From positions 1-12,077 of the forward strand of contig PWXL01000122.1 in the NCBI GenBank assembly GCA_003561145.1: a stretch of DNA of 12,077 nt. The letters are read 5' to 3'. Of the stretch, positions 6,709-12,077 are shown piece after piece. The position numbers and the translations under genes are program-made. How positions within the stretch are numbered: position 1 is the stretch's first letter; the number at the start of each line of letters is the position of its first letter. The notes below the pieces were generated by a model that did not search any database, was not told the origin of the DNA, and was given only the letters and a program-made list of their open reading frames with translations. This DNA comes from Candidatus Atribacteria bacterium. Lineage in GTDB: Bacteria > Atribacterota > Atribacteria > Atribacterales > Atribacteraceae.

Positions 6709-7803
6709 TCAATAGTTACAGGATTTTCGAATGATTTCGTATGCTTGGGCAAAATCAAAAAAACCAACAATTTTATTGTCTTCTGTAGCAACGGGAAGCC
6801 GGCTTTTTCCTGAAACGAACAGTTTTTTTAATGCTTGTTCGAAGGTTATTTTTGGAGAAAGGAGCACATCCGCTGGATGAGGGTCTCCCTTGGTTGGCCC
6901 GTCAACCGTGAAGAAACCCACTAAATGATCTTCCCCGTCAATTACCGGATACTCTTGCCAACGCAAATTTCGTGCCTTTTGTTCCGCCTTTTGTCGTAGA
7001 TCTCCCTGTTGCGACAGGCGGAAAACAGGGTAATCGTATACCAGGCCCTCTTCTACCGGCAACAACCGCATGACGTTGAAAAAGCTGCTTGAACCCATAA
7101 AGTTTTCCACAAAATTGTTTTTGGGGAAAAAGAGCAATTCATTGGCAGTACCAATCTGGATAATTTTTCTCTGGTTCATTAAAGCGATGCGGTCAGCGAG
7201 TTTTATGGCTTCCTGCAGGTCGTGGGTGACAAATATTATCGTTTTGTGAAGGCGATCCTGGAGTTTTACGAGTTCATCCTGAAGTTGGATGCGTGTAATC
7301 TGGTCAATGGCTCCGAAGGGCTCGTCCATCAGGATAATGTTCGGGTTGGCGGCGAGGGCATGGGCAACTCCGACCCGCTGTTGTTGTCCTCCTGAAAGTT
7401 CACGCGGAAATCGACGAAGGTATTCCCTTTTCATTCCGATAATGTCCATCAGTTCTTCCGCGCGGGAAGCCCATAGTGCTTTTTTTCTACCGGTGATTCG
7501 TAAGACATAACAAATATTCTCTTCTACGGTGAGATGGGGAAAGAGGCCTGTTTGCTGGATTACGTAGCCGATGTTTCTACGAAGTGCAATGGGGTTGAGA
7601 CGGGAGATGTCCTGACCGTCTATCAGAATGTGGCCCGAGCTGGGCTCGATAAGCCTGTTGACGGTTTTCAGCAAAGTCGTCTTTCCACAGCCCGAGGTAC
7701 CGATGAGGCACAGGAGTTCACCACTTTGGACCTCGAGAGTAACGTCCTCAAGTGCAGTGACCTCGGGAGGAAAGATTTTACTGATATTTTGAAAACTGAT
7801 CAT
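6709..7803 (-). CDS. opuCA: OpuC/ProV-type osmoprotectant ABC transporter ATPase
   Basis: 364 residues, ATG after GGGAG at normal distance. The nucleotide-binding domain is complete: Walker A GTSGCGKTT (35-43, K41), Q-loop VIQQTGLFPH (81-90), signature LSGGQQQR (136-143), Walker B IILMDEP (156-162) and H-loop H194. Residues 244-360 form a C-terminal region with two weak CBS-like halves ('YPVIDGEDHLVGFF' and 'RLPVATEDNKIVGFF'). This arrangement is that of OpuA/OpuC/ProV ATPases, where CBS modules sense ionic strength and gate uptake of glycine betaine, carnitine or choline. The enzyme works at the cytoplasmic face with the permease and binding protein encoded just upstream (24 bases from the binding-protein stop). 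The CBS region looks degenerate, so osmotic gating may be altered. The exact substrate cannot be read from this protein. Confidence 0.93.
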   Translation of the reverse strand: MISFQNISKIFPPEVTALEDVTLEVQSGELLCLIGTSGCGKTTLLKTVNRLIEPSSGHILIDGQDISRLNPIALRRNIGYVIQQTGLFPHLTVEENICYVLRITGRKKALWASRAEELMDIIGMKREYLRRFPRELSGGQQQRVGVAHALAANPNIILMDEPFGAIDQITRIQLQDELVKLQDRLHKTIIFVTHDLQEAIKLADRIALMNQRKIIQIGTANELLFFPKNNFVENFMGSSSFFNVMRLLPVEEGLVYDYPVFRLSQQGDLRQKAEQKARNLRWQEYPVIDGEDHLVGFFTVDGPTKGDPHPADVLLSPKITFEQALKKLFVSGKSRLPVATEDNKIVGFFDFAQAYEIIRKSCNY

Positions 7804-7827
7804 GAAGATCTCCCGTCTGTATGGGTA

Positions 7828-8730
7828 TTATTGAATCAAACCCTGTTCCACCAGAAAGTCCCTGGCCACTTCCCTGGGGTCACGCCGCAGTTCATCCACT
7901 TGATAATTCAGCTCCATCATGGTCTCTTCCGTAATCAACCATTCAAGCCGGGACAGGGATTCTCCTACCTCTGGATAGGCATCGAGGATCTCCTTGCGCA
8001 CGATAGGAGCGGCGAGATAGGAAGGAAAGTAATTTTTATCATCCTCAAGGATAACCAGTTCGTGTGTTTTCAGGAGACCATCGGTGGAGAATGCATTGAT
8101 GACATCGACCTCTCCCTGGCTGATTGCCGGGTATTTGAGAGCGATAGCCATCTGGCTGGTTTGGCGGAATTCGAAACCATAGGCTTCGACCAAGCCCGGG
8201 TAACCATCCTCGCGTTCATAAAAATCAGGTTCCGAGCCAAAAACCATTTGATCCGATACCGCTGCAAGATCAGAGTAGGTTTCCAGTTCCAGTCTTTCGG
8301 CATCTTCCTGGCGCACCGCCAGGGTGAAGGTGTTGTTGAATCCGAAAGACGGCAGCCAAACCAAATCAAATCTTTCCAGGTATTCCTCGGCTACCCTGTC
8401 AAAAAGCTCTTCCGGATCCGGAATCACTTCATCGTGTCGCAAAACCTCCAGCCACCCGGTTCCGGTATACTCGGGATAGATATCAATTTCTCCTGCTACC
8501 ATGGCAGGATGCAGAACCGATGTTGTTCCTCCCTCTATTGCCATATTGACGATAGAGAGGTCGGTGTCATTTTCCAGAAGCTCTACCATCATTTCGGTAA
8601 GAATGTAATTTTCCGTAAATGGTTTGCTGGTAAGAATGACCTGGTCGTCACTTCTGGCAAACACGGTTCCGGTAAAAAATGCAGCGGTCACACATACGAA
8701 AGCGGCAAGCAATATGATACATAACTTCAT
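7828..8730 (-). CDS. opuCC: Osmoprotectant (glycine betaine/choline-type) substrate-binding protein, secreted
   Basis: 300 residues, ATG after AAAGGAGG. Residues 1-25 are a signal peptide with a hydrophobic core and a likely signal peptidase I site after V-F-A (25). There is no lipobox, although the homologues of monoderm Firmicutes are lipoproteins. The mature part has the family motifs of OpuCC/ProX-like binding proteins: SKPFTENYILTEM (35-47), IYPEYTGTGW (84-93), GFNNTFTLAVR (130-140) and AFSTDGLL (213-220). It captures quaternary-ammonium osmolytes outside the inner membrane and delivers them to the permease. It lies 18 bases after the permease stop and 24 bases before the ATPase start, in one transcript. 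A soluble binding protein would be lost from a monoderm cell, so a periplasm is suggested. The specific ligand is not certain, as the YehZ/OsmF branch shares these motifs. Confidence 0.92.
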   Translation of the reverse strand: MKLCIILLAAFVCVTAAFFTGTVFARSDDQVILTSKPFTENYILTEMMVELLENDTDLSIVNMAIEGGTTSVLHPAMVAGEIDIYPEYTGTGWLEVLRHDEVIPDPEELFDRVAEEYLERFDLVWLPSFGFNNTFTLAVRQEDAERLELETYSDLAAVSDQMVFGSEPDFYEREDGYPGLVEAYGFEFRQTSQMAIALKYPAISQGEVDVINAFSTDGLLKTHELVILEDDKNYFPSYLAAPIVRKEILDAYPEVGESLSRLEWLITEETMMELNYQVDELRRDPREVARDFLVEQGLIQ

Positions 8731-8748
8731 GGGTGATACCTCCTTTTG

Positions 8749-9393
8749 CTAATGTACTCGCTTGAGCAAGTATTTTTCCAGCAGTCCCAGGAAACCGTCT
8801 GCGACGATAGCGAGAAGGGCGACGAGGATACTGCCGGCCACGACGAGCTCCAGGAAGTACGTGTTAATACCCCTGAAGATCAGGTCTCCGAGACCCCCTG
8901 CTCCGATGTATGAAGCGATGGTGGCGACGGAGATAGTCATAACCACAATAGTACGAAAACCCGCAACGATTACCGGGAGAGCCAATGGAAGTTCTACATT
9001 GAGCAGCAGTTGCCGGCTTGTGCTTCCCATTCCCCTGGCTGCTTCAACAATAGACTTGTCCACACCGGTGATCCCGACATAAGTATTACGGACCAGGGGA
9101 AGGAGTCCGTAGATAAACAAGGCGAAGAGCGTTGGCCTGATGCCTATCCCAAGTACGGGAATCATAAAGCCGAAGAGTGCAAGGACCGGTATGGTGTACA
9201 AGGCTCCTGTGATGTATATAACAGGCTGGGCATATCTCCTGAAGCGGCTTATGAGGATCCCTAAAGGTATACCCACTGCGCTTATAAGAGCGATTGCGGT
9301 CATGGAGATGACTACATGCTCTGAAAGGGCCGAAAGCACAACTTGCCGGCGGTCAACCAACATAAGCTGAAAAACGTTGGTGATGAATTCCAT
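8749..9393 (-). CDS. opuCB: Osmoprotectant ABC transporter permease
   Basis: 214 residues, ATG preceded by AGGAGG (complement of 9398-9403). About five or six membrane helices are seen, with the cytoplasmic coupling loop EAARGMGSTSRQLLLNVELPLALPVI from residue 136 onward (EAA motif), which docks with the ATPase. 'GALYTIPVLALFGFMIPVLGIG' and 'TIASYIGAGGLGDLIF' are typical of the OpuCB/OpuCD/ProW family. OpuC systems commonly have two different permeases, one on each side of the binding protein; only one is present here, so a homodimer is likely unless a second copy lies elsewhere. It is the first gene of the operon and is read from a near-consensus promoter with a very short leader. Confidence 0.92.
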   Translation of the reverse strand: MEFITNVFQLMLVDRRQVVLSALSEHVVISMTAIALISAVGIPLGILISRFRRYAQPVIYITGALYTIPVLALFGFMIPVLGIGIRPTLFALFIYGLLPLVRNTYVGITGVDKSIVEAARGMGSTSRQLLLNVELPLALPVIVAGFRTIVVMTISVATIASYIGAGGLGDLIFRGINTYFLELVVAGSILVALLAIVADGFLGLLEKYLLKRVH

Positions 9394-9411
9394 AAGGCCT
9401 CCTCTTCCCTT

Positions 9412-9440
9412 ATCATAGAAAAAGAAGAGAATCTTGTCAA
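9412..9440 (-). promoter_or_regulatory. Sigma-A-type promoter of the osmoprotectant operon
   Basis: On the minus strand TTGACA (9440-9435) is followed after exactly 17 bases by TATGAT (9417-9412): a perfect −35 and a one-mismatch −10. The start of transcription would be near 9405. Since the ribosome binding site occupies 9403-9398 and the ATG is at 9393, the leader is only about a dozen bases. No operator or riboswitch fits in it, so control would act at the promoter itself or on protein activity. Confidence 0.8.
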
Positions 9441-9538
9441 AAAGCAGGGACTTTTCCTCATAAAAGAACCCAGGTAAACCTTTTATTCCGGGGAAAGTCG
9501 CTTCCCTCTTACTGGCTGGAAAGAGAAAGAGTCCTTTT

Positions 9539-9547
9539 TGCTATAAT
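9539..9547 (+). promoter_or_regulatory. Extended −10 promoter for the fuculokinase gene
   Basis: TGCTATAAT is a perfect extended −10 element (TGn + TATAAT). No good −35 lies 16-18 bases upstream, which extended −10 promoters tolerate. Transcription would begin near 9554, giving a leader of about 80 bases before the ATG at 9633. An in-frame ATG at 9546 lies inside the −10 box and upstream of the predicted transcript start, so it cannot be the start codon from this promoter. The leader has a few GC-rich self-complementary stretches near 9563-9582 but no structure I recognise. Confidence 0.65.
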
Positions 9548-9632
9548 GGGTCAGTGGAAGCGGCCCACCGGGAGGCCCTCCGTTCAGGCATGTATCCATT
9601 GGAAAAGGGATGAACCGGAAGGAGAGAGTGTG

Positions 9633-11144
9633 ATGGAAAAAATATATTTAGTTTTGGATTGCGGAGCAACCAGTGTACGGGCGGTGGCTGTAGGGGAACG
9701 GGGGAAGATCCTGGCCCAGGCTTCCCGGCCCAACCAACCCTACCCTCAAGAGGGATGTGAGAACTGCCTGATATGGGATGAGAAAGCAATTTGGAAGGAT
9801 TTTTGTGATGTCACAAAAAAAGTGTTGTCTGATATAGATGGTATCCCTGCGGCGGTAACAGTTACCGCCTTCGGAGCCGACGGGGTACCGGTTCGTTCAG
9901 ATGGGACGCTTACCTATCCGGTCATCTCCTGGCAATGCACCAGAACGGTTCCCTGGCTCAACCGCTTGGCTTCCACTATCGATCCCCGGGAAGTTTTCCG
10001 TATTACGGGGTATCAATTCATTCCCTTCAATACCTTGTTCAAACTTCTTTGGCTTAGGGAAAACGCTCCCCATTCACTCGATGAAGCCGATACCTATCTC
10101 ATGATGCCCGGCCTATTTGCTTACCGTTTATGCGGAGAAATGTCAATTGACCTCCCATCCGCTTCTACCACCATGATGCTCGATGCCGGGAGGAGAAGGT
10201 GGTCTGAGCGTCTCCTCTCCTTAGCGGGACTGACGGCTGATTTCTTTCCACCCCTGGTAGAAGCTGGTGACATTATAGGTACAGTCTCAGAGGAGGCACA
10301 CCATCAAACAAGCTTGCCGGTGGGGATACCGGTCACCGCTGCCGGCCATGATACCCAGTTTGCGATCATGGGCTCTCTCTCCACGGAAGGAGAAATTGTC
10401 CTCAGTTCTGGAACATGGGAAATAGCCGCTCTCCGGGTACCGGAATATCGTGACACGAACAGGGCATTTGAGCTCGGTATGCTTACCGAACTTGATGCGG
10501 AAAACGGTTTGTGGAATCCCCAAATGCTTATGATTTCAGGAGGAGTTGTGGAATGGGTGCGCCGCAATTTCTTTGCTGACATAAAAGATAATCCGAATAT
10601 TTACCGCTTCATGATTGAACGGGGTGAAAGAGTGGCTCCAGGTTCTGATAACGTTGTTCTGGTTCCTTCATTTATGCCATCCGGTCCAAACAAGCCACTG
10701 GGAACCAGGGGGACGATTGTGGGTTTAGGCCTCACCACGGAAAGAGGACAGATTTACCGGGCGGCGCTCGAGGGATTATCCTACCAGCTGAAACAAGCCG
10801 TTACAGTTTTTCAGGAGGTGTTTCACTACCAGCCCAGCGGGGTAAGGGTGGTTGGCGGAGGTGCCAAAAATTCACTCTGGAACCAGATACGGGCTGATGT
10901 GCTCGATCTTCCTGTGCTCACATCATCGGTGGAGGAAGCGACAGTACTGGGAGCGGCCTTGTTTGCCATGGTAGGGTCAGGAGCATGCCGCAACCTTGGA
11001 GAGGCCCGGGAAATGGTGGAACTCACAACACATATGTACCAGCCTTCACCATTGACAGAGCGGTATGGTGAACTATTCGAGGAATATGAGAAAATCCCGC
11101 ATTATTTAGCTCACCACTACAAGAAGGAAGGACCGTTTGTCTGA
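9633..11144 (+). CDS. fucK: L-fuculokinase-like FGGY carbohydrate kinase
   Basis: 503 residues from the ATG at 9633, preceded by AAGGAGAG with GGAG at 9621-9624. FGGY kinases transfer phosphate from ATP to a sugar; FucK makes L-fuculose-1-phosphate in L-fucose breakdown, in the cytoplasm. The protein follows E. coli FucK closely: VLDCGATSVRAVAV (7-20, phosphate-binding D9), ISWQCTRT, FNTLFKLLWLRENAP, AGHDTQFA with catalytic-base D240, LSSGTWEI, SGGVVEWVR and VGGGAKNSLWNQIRADVLDLPV (from 407). E. coli FucK has about 472 residues, and the surplus here is mostly a C-terminal tail. Rhamnulokinase is the main alternative, but the 'DCGAT' start and 'SSGTWEI' favour FucK. No isomerase, aldolase or sugar transporter gene adjoins it, so the kinase appears isolated. 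The following 329 bases are non-coding leader of ribU. Confidence 0.85.
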   Translation: MEKIYLVLDCGATSVRAVAVGERGKILAQASRPNQPYPQEGCENCLIWDEKAIWKDFCDVTKKVLSDIDGIPAAVTVTAFGADGVPVRSDGTLTYPVISWQCTRTVPWLNRLASTIDPREVFRITGYQFIPFNTLFKLLWLRENAPHSLDEADTYLMMPGLFAYRLCGEMSIDLPSASTTMMLDAGRRRWSERLLSLAGLTADFFPPLVEAGDIIGTVSEEAHHQTSLPVGIPVTAAGHDTQFAIMGSLSTEGEIVLSSGTWEIAALRVPEYRDTNRAFELGMLTELDAENGLWNPQMLMISGGVVEWVRRNFFADIKDNPNIYRFMIERGERVAPGSDNVVLVPSFMPSGPNKPLGTRGTIVGLGLTTERGQIYRAALEGLSYQLKQAVTVFQEVFHYQPSGVRVVGGGAKNSLWNQIRADVLDLPVLTSSVEEATVLGAALFAMVGSGACRNLGEAREMVELTTHMYQPSPLTERYGELFEEYEKIPHYLAHHYKKEGPFV

Positions 11145-11156
11145 GGAAGTGAAATA

Positions 11157-11185
11157 TTGACAACAATGTTTCTCTTTGCTACATT
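11157..11185 (+). promoter_or_regulatory. Sigma-A-type promoter of the FMN riboswitch–ribU unit
   Basis: TTGACA (11157-11162), a 17-base spacer, then TACATT (11180-11185), which is also preceded by TGC as in extended −10 elements. The predicted start of transcription, near 11192, is just before the first strand of the aptamer's basal helix. The promoter begins 12 bases after the fucK stop, so ribU has its own transcript and need not depend on fucK. Confidence 0.85.
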
Positions 11186-11195
11186 CATGGAAAGA

Positions 11196-11335
11196 CTTCT
11201 TCGGGGCAGGGTGAGAGTCAAAGAGACTTGATTCCCGACCGGCGGTGATGGTGATACTACCTGAGCCCGCGAACCCGTAAGGGTGGATCCGGTGAAATTC
11301 CGGAGCCGACGGTATAGTCCGGAGGGAAGAAGAAG
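11196..11335 (+). promoter_or_regulatory. FMN riboswitch aptamer (RFN element)
   Basis: The conserved RFN blocks occur in order: TCGGGGCAGGGTGA (from 11201), ATTCCCGACCGGCGGT, GAGCCCGCGA, GGTGAAATTCCGG, then GCCGACGGTATAGTCCGGA with GGGAAGAAG. CTTCTTC (11196-11202) and GAAGAAG (11326-11332 or 11329-11335) form the basal helix P1. The second hairpin is longer than usual, with an AGTC...GACT stem inserted near 11216-11232. FMN binding would stabilise P1 and let the downstream terminator form, shutting off ribU when flavin is plentiful. The next gene being a riboflavin transporter confirms the call. Confidence 0.95.
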
Positions 11336-11349
11336 CCGTTGAAAAAAAA

Positions 11350-11382
11350 GCCCTGAAGCGAGTTCGCTTCAGGGCTTTTTTT
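11350..11382 (+). terminator. Intrinsic terminator, expression platform of the FMN riboswitch
   Basis: GCCCTGAAGCGA (11350-11361) and TCGCTTCAGGGC (11364-11375) form a perfect 12-base stem with a minimal loop, followed by seven T (11376-11382). A run of A (11342-11349) precedes it, so it could also work in reverse. The first nine bases of the 5' arm (11350-11358) can instead pair with CTTCGGGGC at 11199-11207, which also lies in or next to the 5' strand of P1; that is a plausible antiterminator without FMN. Confidence 0.93.
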
Positions 11383-11423
11383 ATGGTGTGATTTTTTTTA
11401 GTTTTGTTTCTCTTTCCCCAACA

Positions 11424-11451
11424 CACGATTCACGATTTACGACTGACGGAA
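11424..11451 (+). repeat. Degenerate heptamer repeat between terminator and ribU
   Basis: Four adjoining seven-base units are seen: CACGATT, CACGATT, TACGACT and GACGGAA. The first two are identical and the others drift. They lie between the riboswitch terminator and the ribU ribosome binding site, in a segment with no other assigned role. They could be the remnant of an intergenic repeat or replication slippage. Nothing suggests a protein site. Confidence 0.5.
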
Positions 11452-11473
11452 TTGAGACAGGAGGCCTAAAGCA

Positions 11474-12052
11474 ATGAAACATCGATTGGTGGTGTATGCC
11501 GGCGCATTTTCGGGGTTATCCCTTGTCTTGAGCCTGCTTATTCATTTTCCCCTTATACCGCAGGCTCCTTTCCTCTTATATGATCCGGGTGATGTTCCCA
11601 TTCTTGTAGTAGGTTTTAAATTCGGTCCAATGCTGGGAGTATGTGTCACCGCGATTGTATCGGTATTGTTTGCCGTCATTACTGGCCAGGGTGGTCCCTG
11701 GGGAGCCTTGATGCATATTGTATCAACCGGTTCCTATGTTCTGGTAGCAGGCCTCGTGTATCGATCAAGACATTCATTGCGTGGAGCGTTGCTGGCATTG
11801 GTTGTCGCTCCCCTGGTAATGACGGCGGTTATGATAGGAGCTAACCTGCTGGTCACACCCATCTACCTGGGCGTTCCCCGTGAAGCTGTAGCTGCCATGC
11901 TTTTGCCGGCTATTATTCCTTTCAATTTACTGAAAGGAGTGCTCAATGGAGCTCTTACACTGGTCATCTATAAAAAACTGAGTGGATACCTGGAACGGCC
12001 TGTGCAAAGGATCGAAGGTGAAAAGAGTCATGTTCACGTGAAGATTTCCTGA
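11474..12052 (+). CDS. ribU: ECF transporter riboflavin-specific S component RibU
   Basis: 192 residues, ATG nine bases after AGGAGG (11459-11464). RibU is the substrate-binding membrane subunit of an energy-coupling-factor importer; it takes up riboflavin together with the shared EcfA/A'/T module, which is not in this window. About six membrane helices are present. Family stretches are LLYDPGDVPILVVGFKFGP (34-52), ALMHIVSTGSYVLVAGLVY (78-96), ANLLVTPIYLGVP (123-135) and IIPFNLLKGVLNG (146-158). The RNA leader is an FMN riboswitch with terminator, which fits a riboflavin importer regulated by its product. The C-terminal 15-20 residues form a charged tail (EKSHVHVK). Only 25 bases follow the stop inside the window. 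Confidence 0.95.
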   Translation: MKHRLVVYAGAFSGLSLVLSLLIHFPLIPQAPFLLYDPGDVPILVVGFKFGPMLGVCVTAIVSVLFAVITGQGGPWGALMHIVSTGSYVLVAGLVYRSRHSLRGALLALVVAPLVMTAVMIGANLLVTPIYLGVPREAVAAMLLPAIIPFNLLKGVLNGALTLVIYKKLSGYLERPVQRIEGEKSHVHVKIS

Positions 12053-12077
12053 AGTTCAAGAACAATCGTTCTCTTCC

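Noticed and set aside
7534..8724. A 396-codon open frame on the plus strand opposite the ATPase and binding-protein genes
   Set aside because: It is an antisense shadow of two clear ABC transporter genes, crosses their junction, has no recognisable motif and no convincing ribosome binding site.
9546..9632. ATG start for the kinase at 9546
   Set aside because: The codon overlaps the TATAAT box and precedes the expected transcript start; ATG at 9633 has a good ribosome binding site and matches the FucK N-terminus.
12059..12072. AGAAC-AATC-GTTCT hairpin after ribU
   Set aside because: The stem has five pairs and the window ends before any T run could be seen.

Overview
The window reads as chromosomal DNA of intermediate GC content from a Firmicutes-like (Bacillota-type) bacterium. 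Supporting this are a xerD–purine nucleoside phosphorylase gene pair, an OpuC-type osmoprotectant importer, a COG2426 membrane protein, and an ECF-type riboflavin transporter behind an FMN riboswitch with an intrinsic terminator. Strong GGAGG-type ribosome binding sites and a mix of ATG, GTG and TTG starts fit the same picture. Two traits point to a cell with an outer membrane. One is an ExbD tail followed by a TonB-like anchored protein; the other is a solute-binding protein with an ordinary signal peptide and no lipobox. A diderm Firmicutes lineage is therefore an inference, not a demonstration.

Layout. Positions 1-1653 (+) hold the C-terminus of an ExbD/TolR protein and, six bases later, a protein that joins a TonB-like N-terminal anchor and Pro/Glu-rich spacer to a DUF3048 (YerB-like) domain. 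Positions 1885-5154 (+) hold a tight group: xerD, a trimeric-type purine nucleoside phosphorylase, a small COG2426 membrane protein (TTG start overlapping the previous stop) and mtnA. The phosphorylase carries Asp where 6-oxopurine-specific enzymes have Asn. Together with mtnA this suggests salvage of methylthioadenosine or adenosine. Positions 5235-6389 (+) hold a bacterial eRF1-like (baeRF family 10-like) protein with a C-terminal four-cysteine zinc ribbon.

Positions 9393-6431 (−) form a four-gene operon: osmoprotectant permease, binding protein and ATPase, then a small two-helix protein with two histidines (DUF4405-like). A near-consensus sigma-A-type promoter precedes it. Divergently, an extended −10 promoter drives an L-fuculokinase-like gene (9633-11144, +). 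The last section has a near-perfect promoter, an FMN riboswitch, an intrinsic terminator and ribU (11474-12052, +). In that leader the first strand of the aptamer's basal helix can form nine pairs with the 5' arm of the terminator, which gives a concrete antitermination model.

No tRNA, rRNA, CRISPR array or insertion sequence was seen. The most interesting items are the ExbD-linked TonB/DUF3048 chimera, and the Asp-type phosphorylase beside mtnA.
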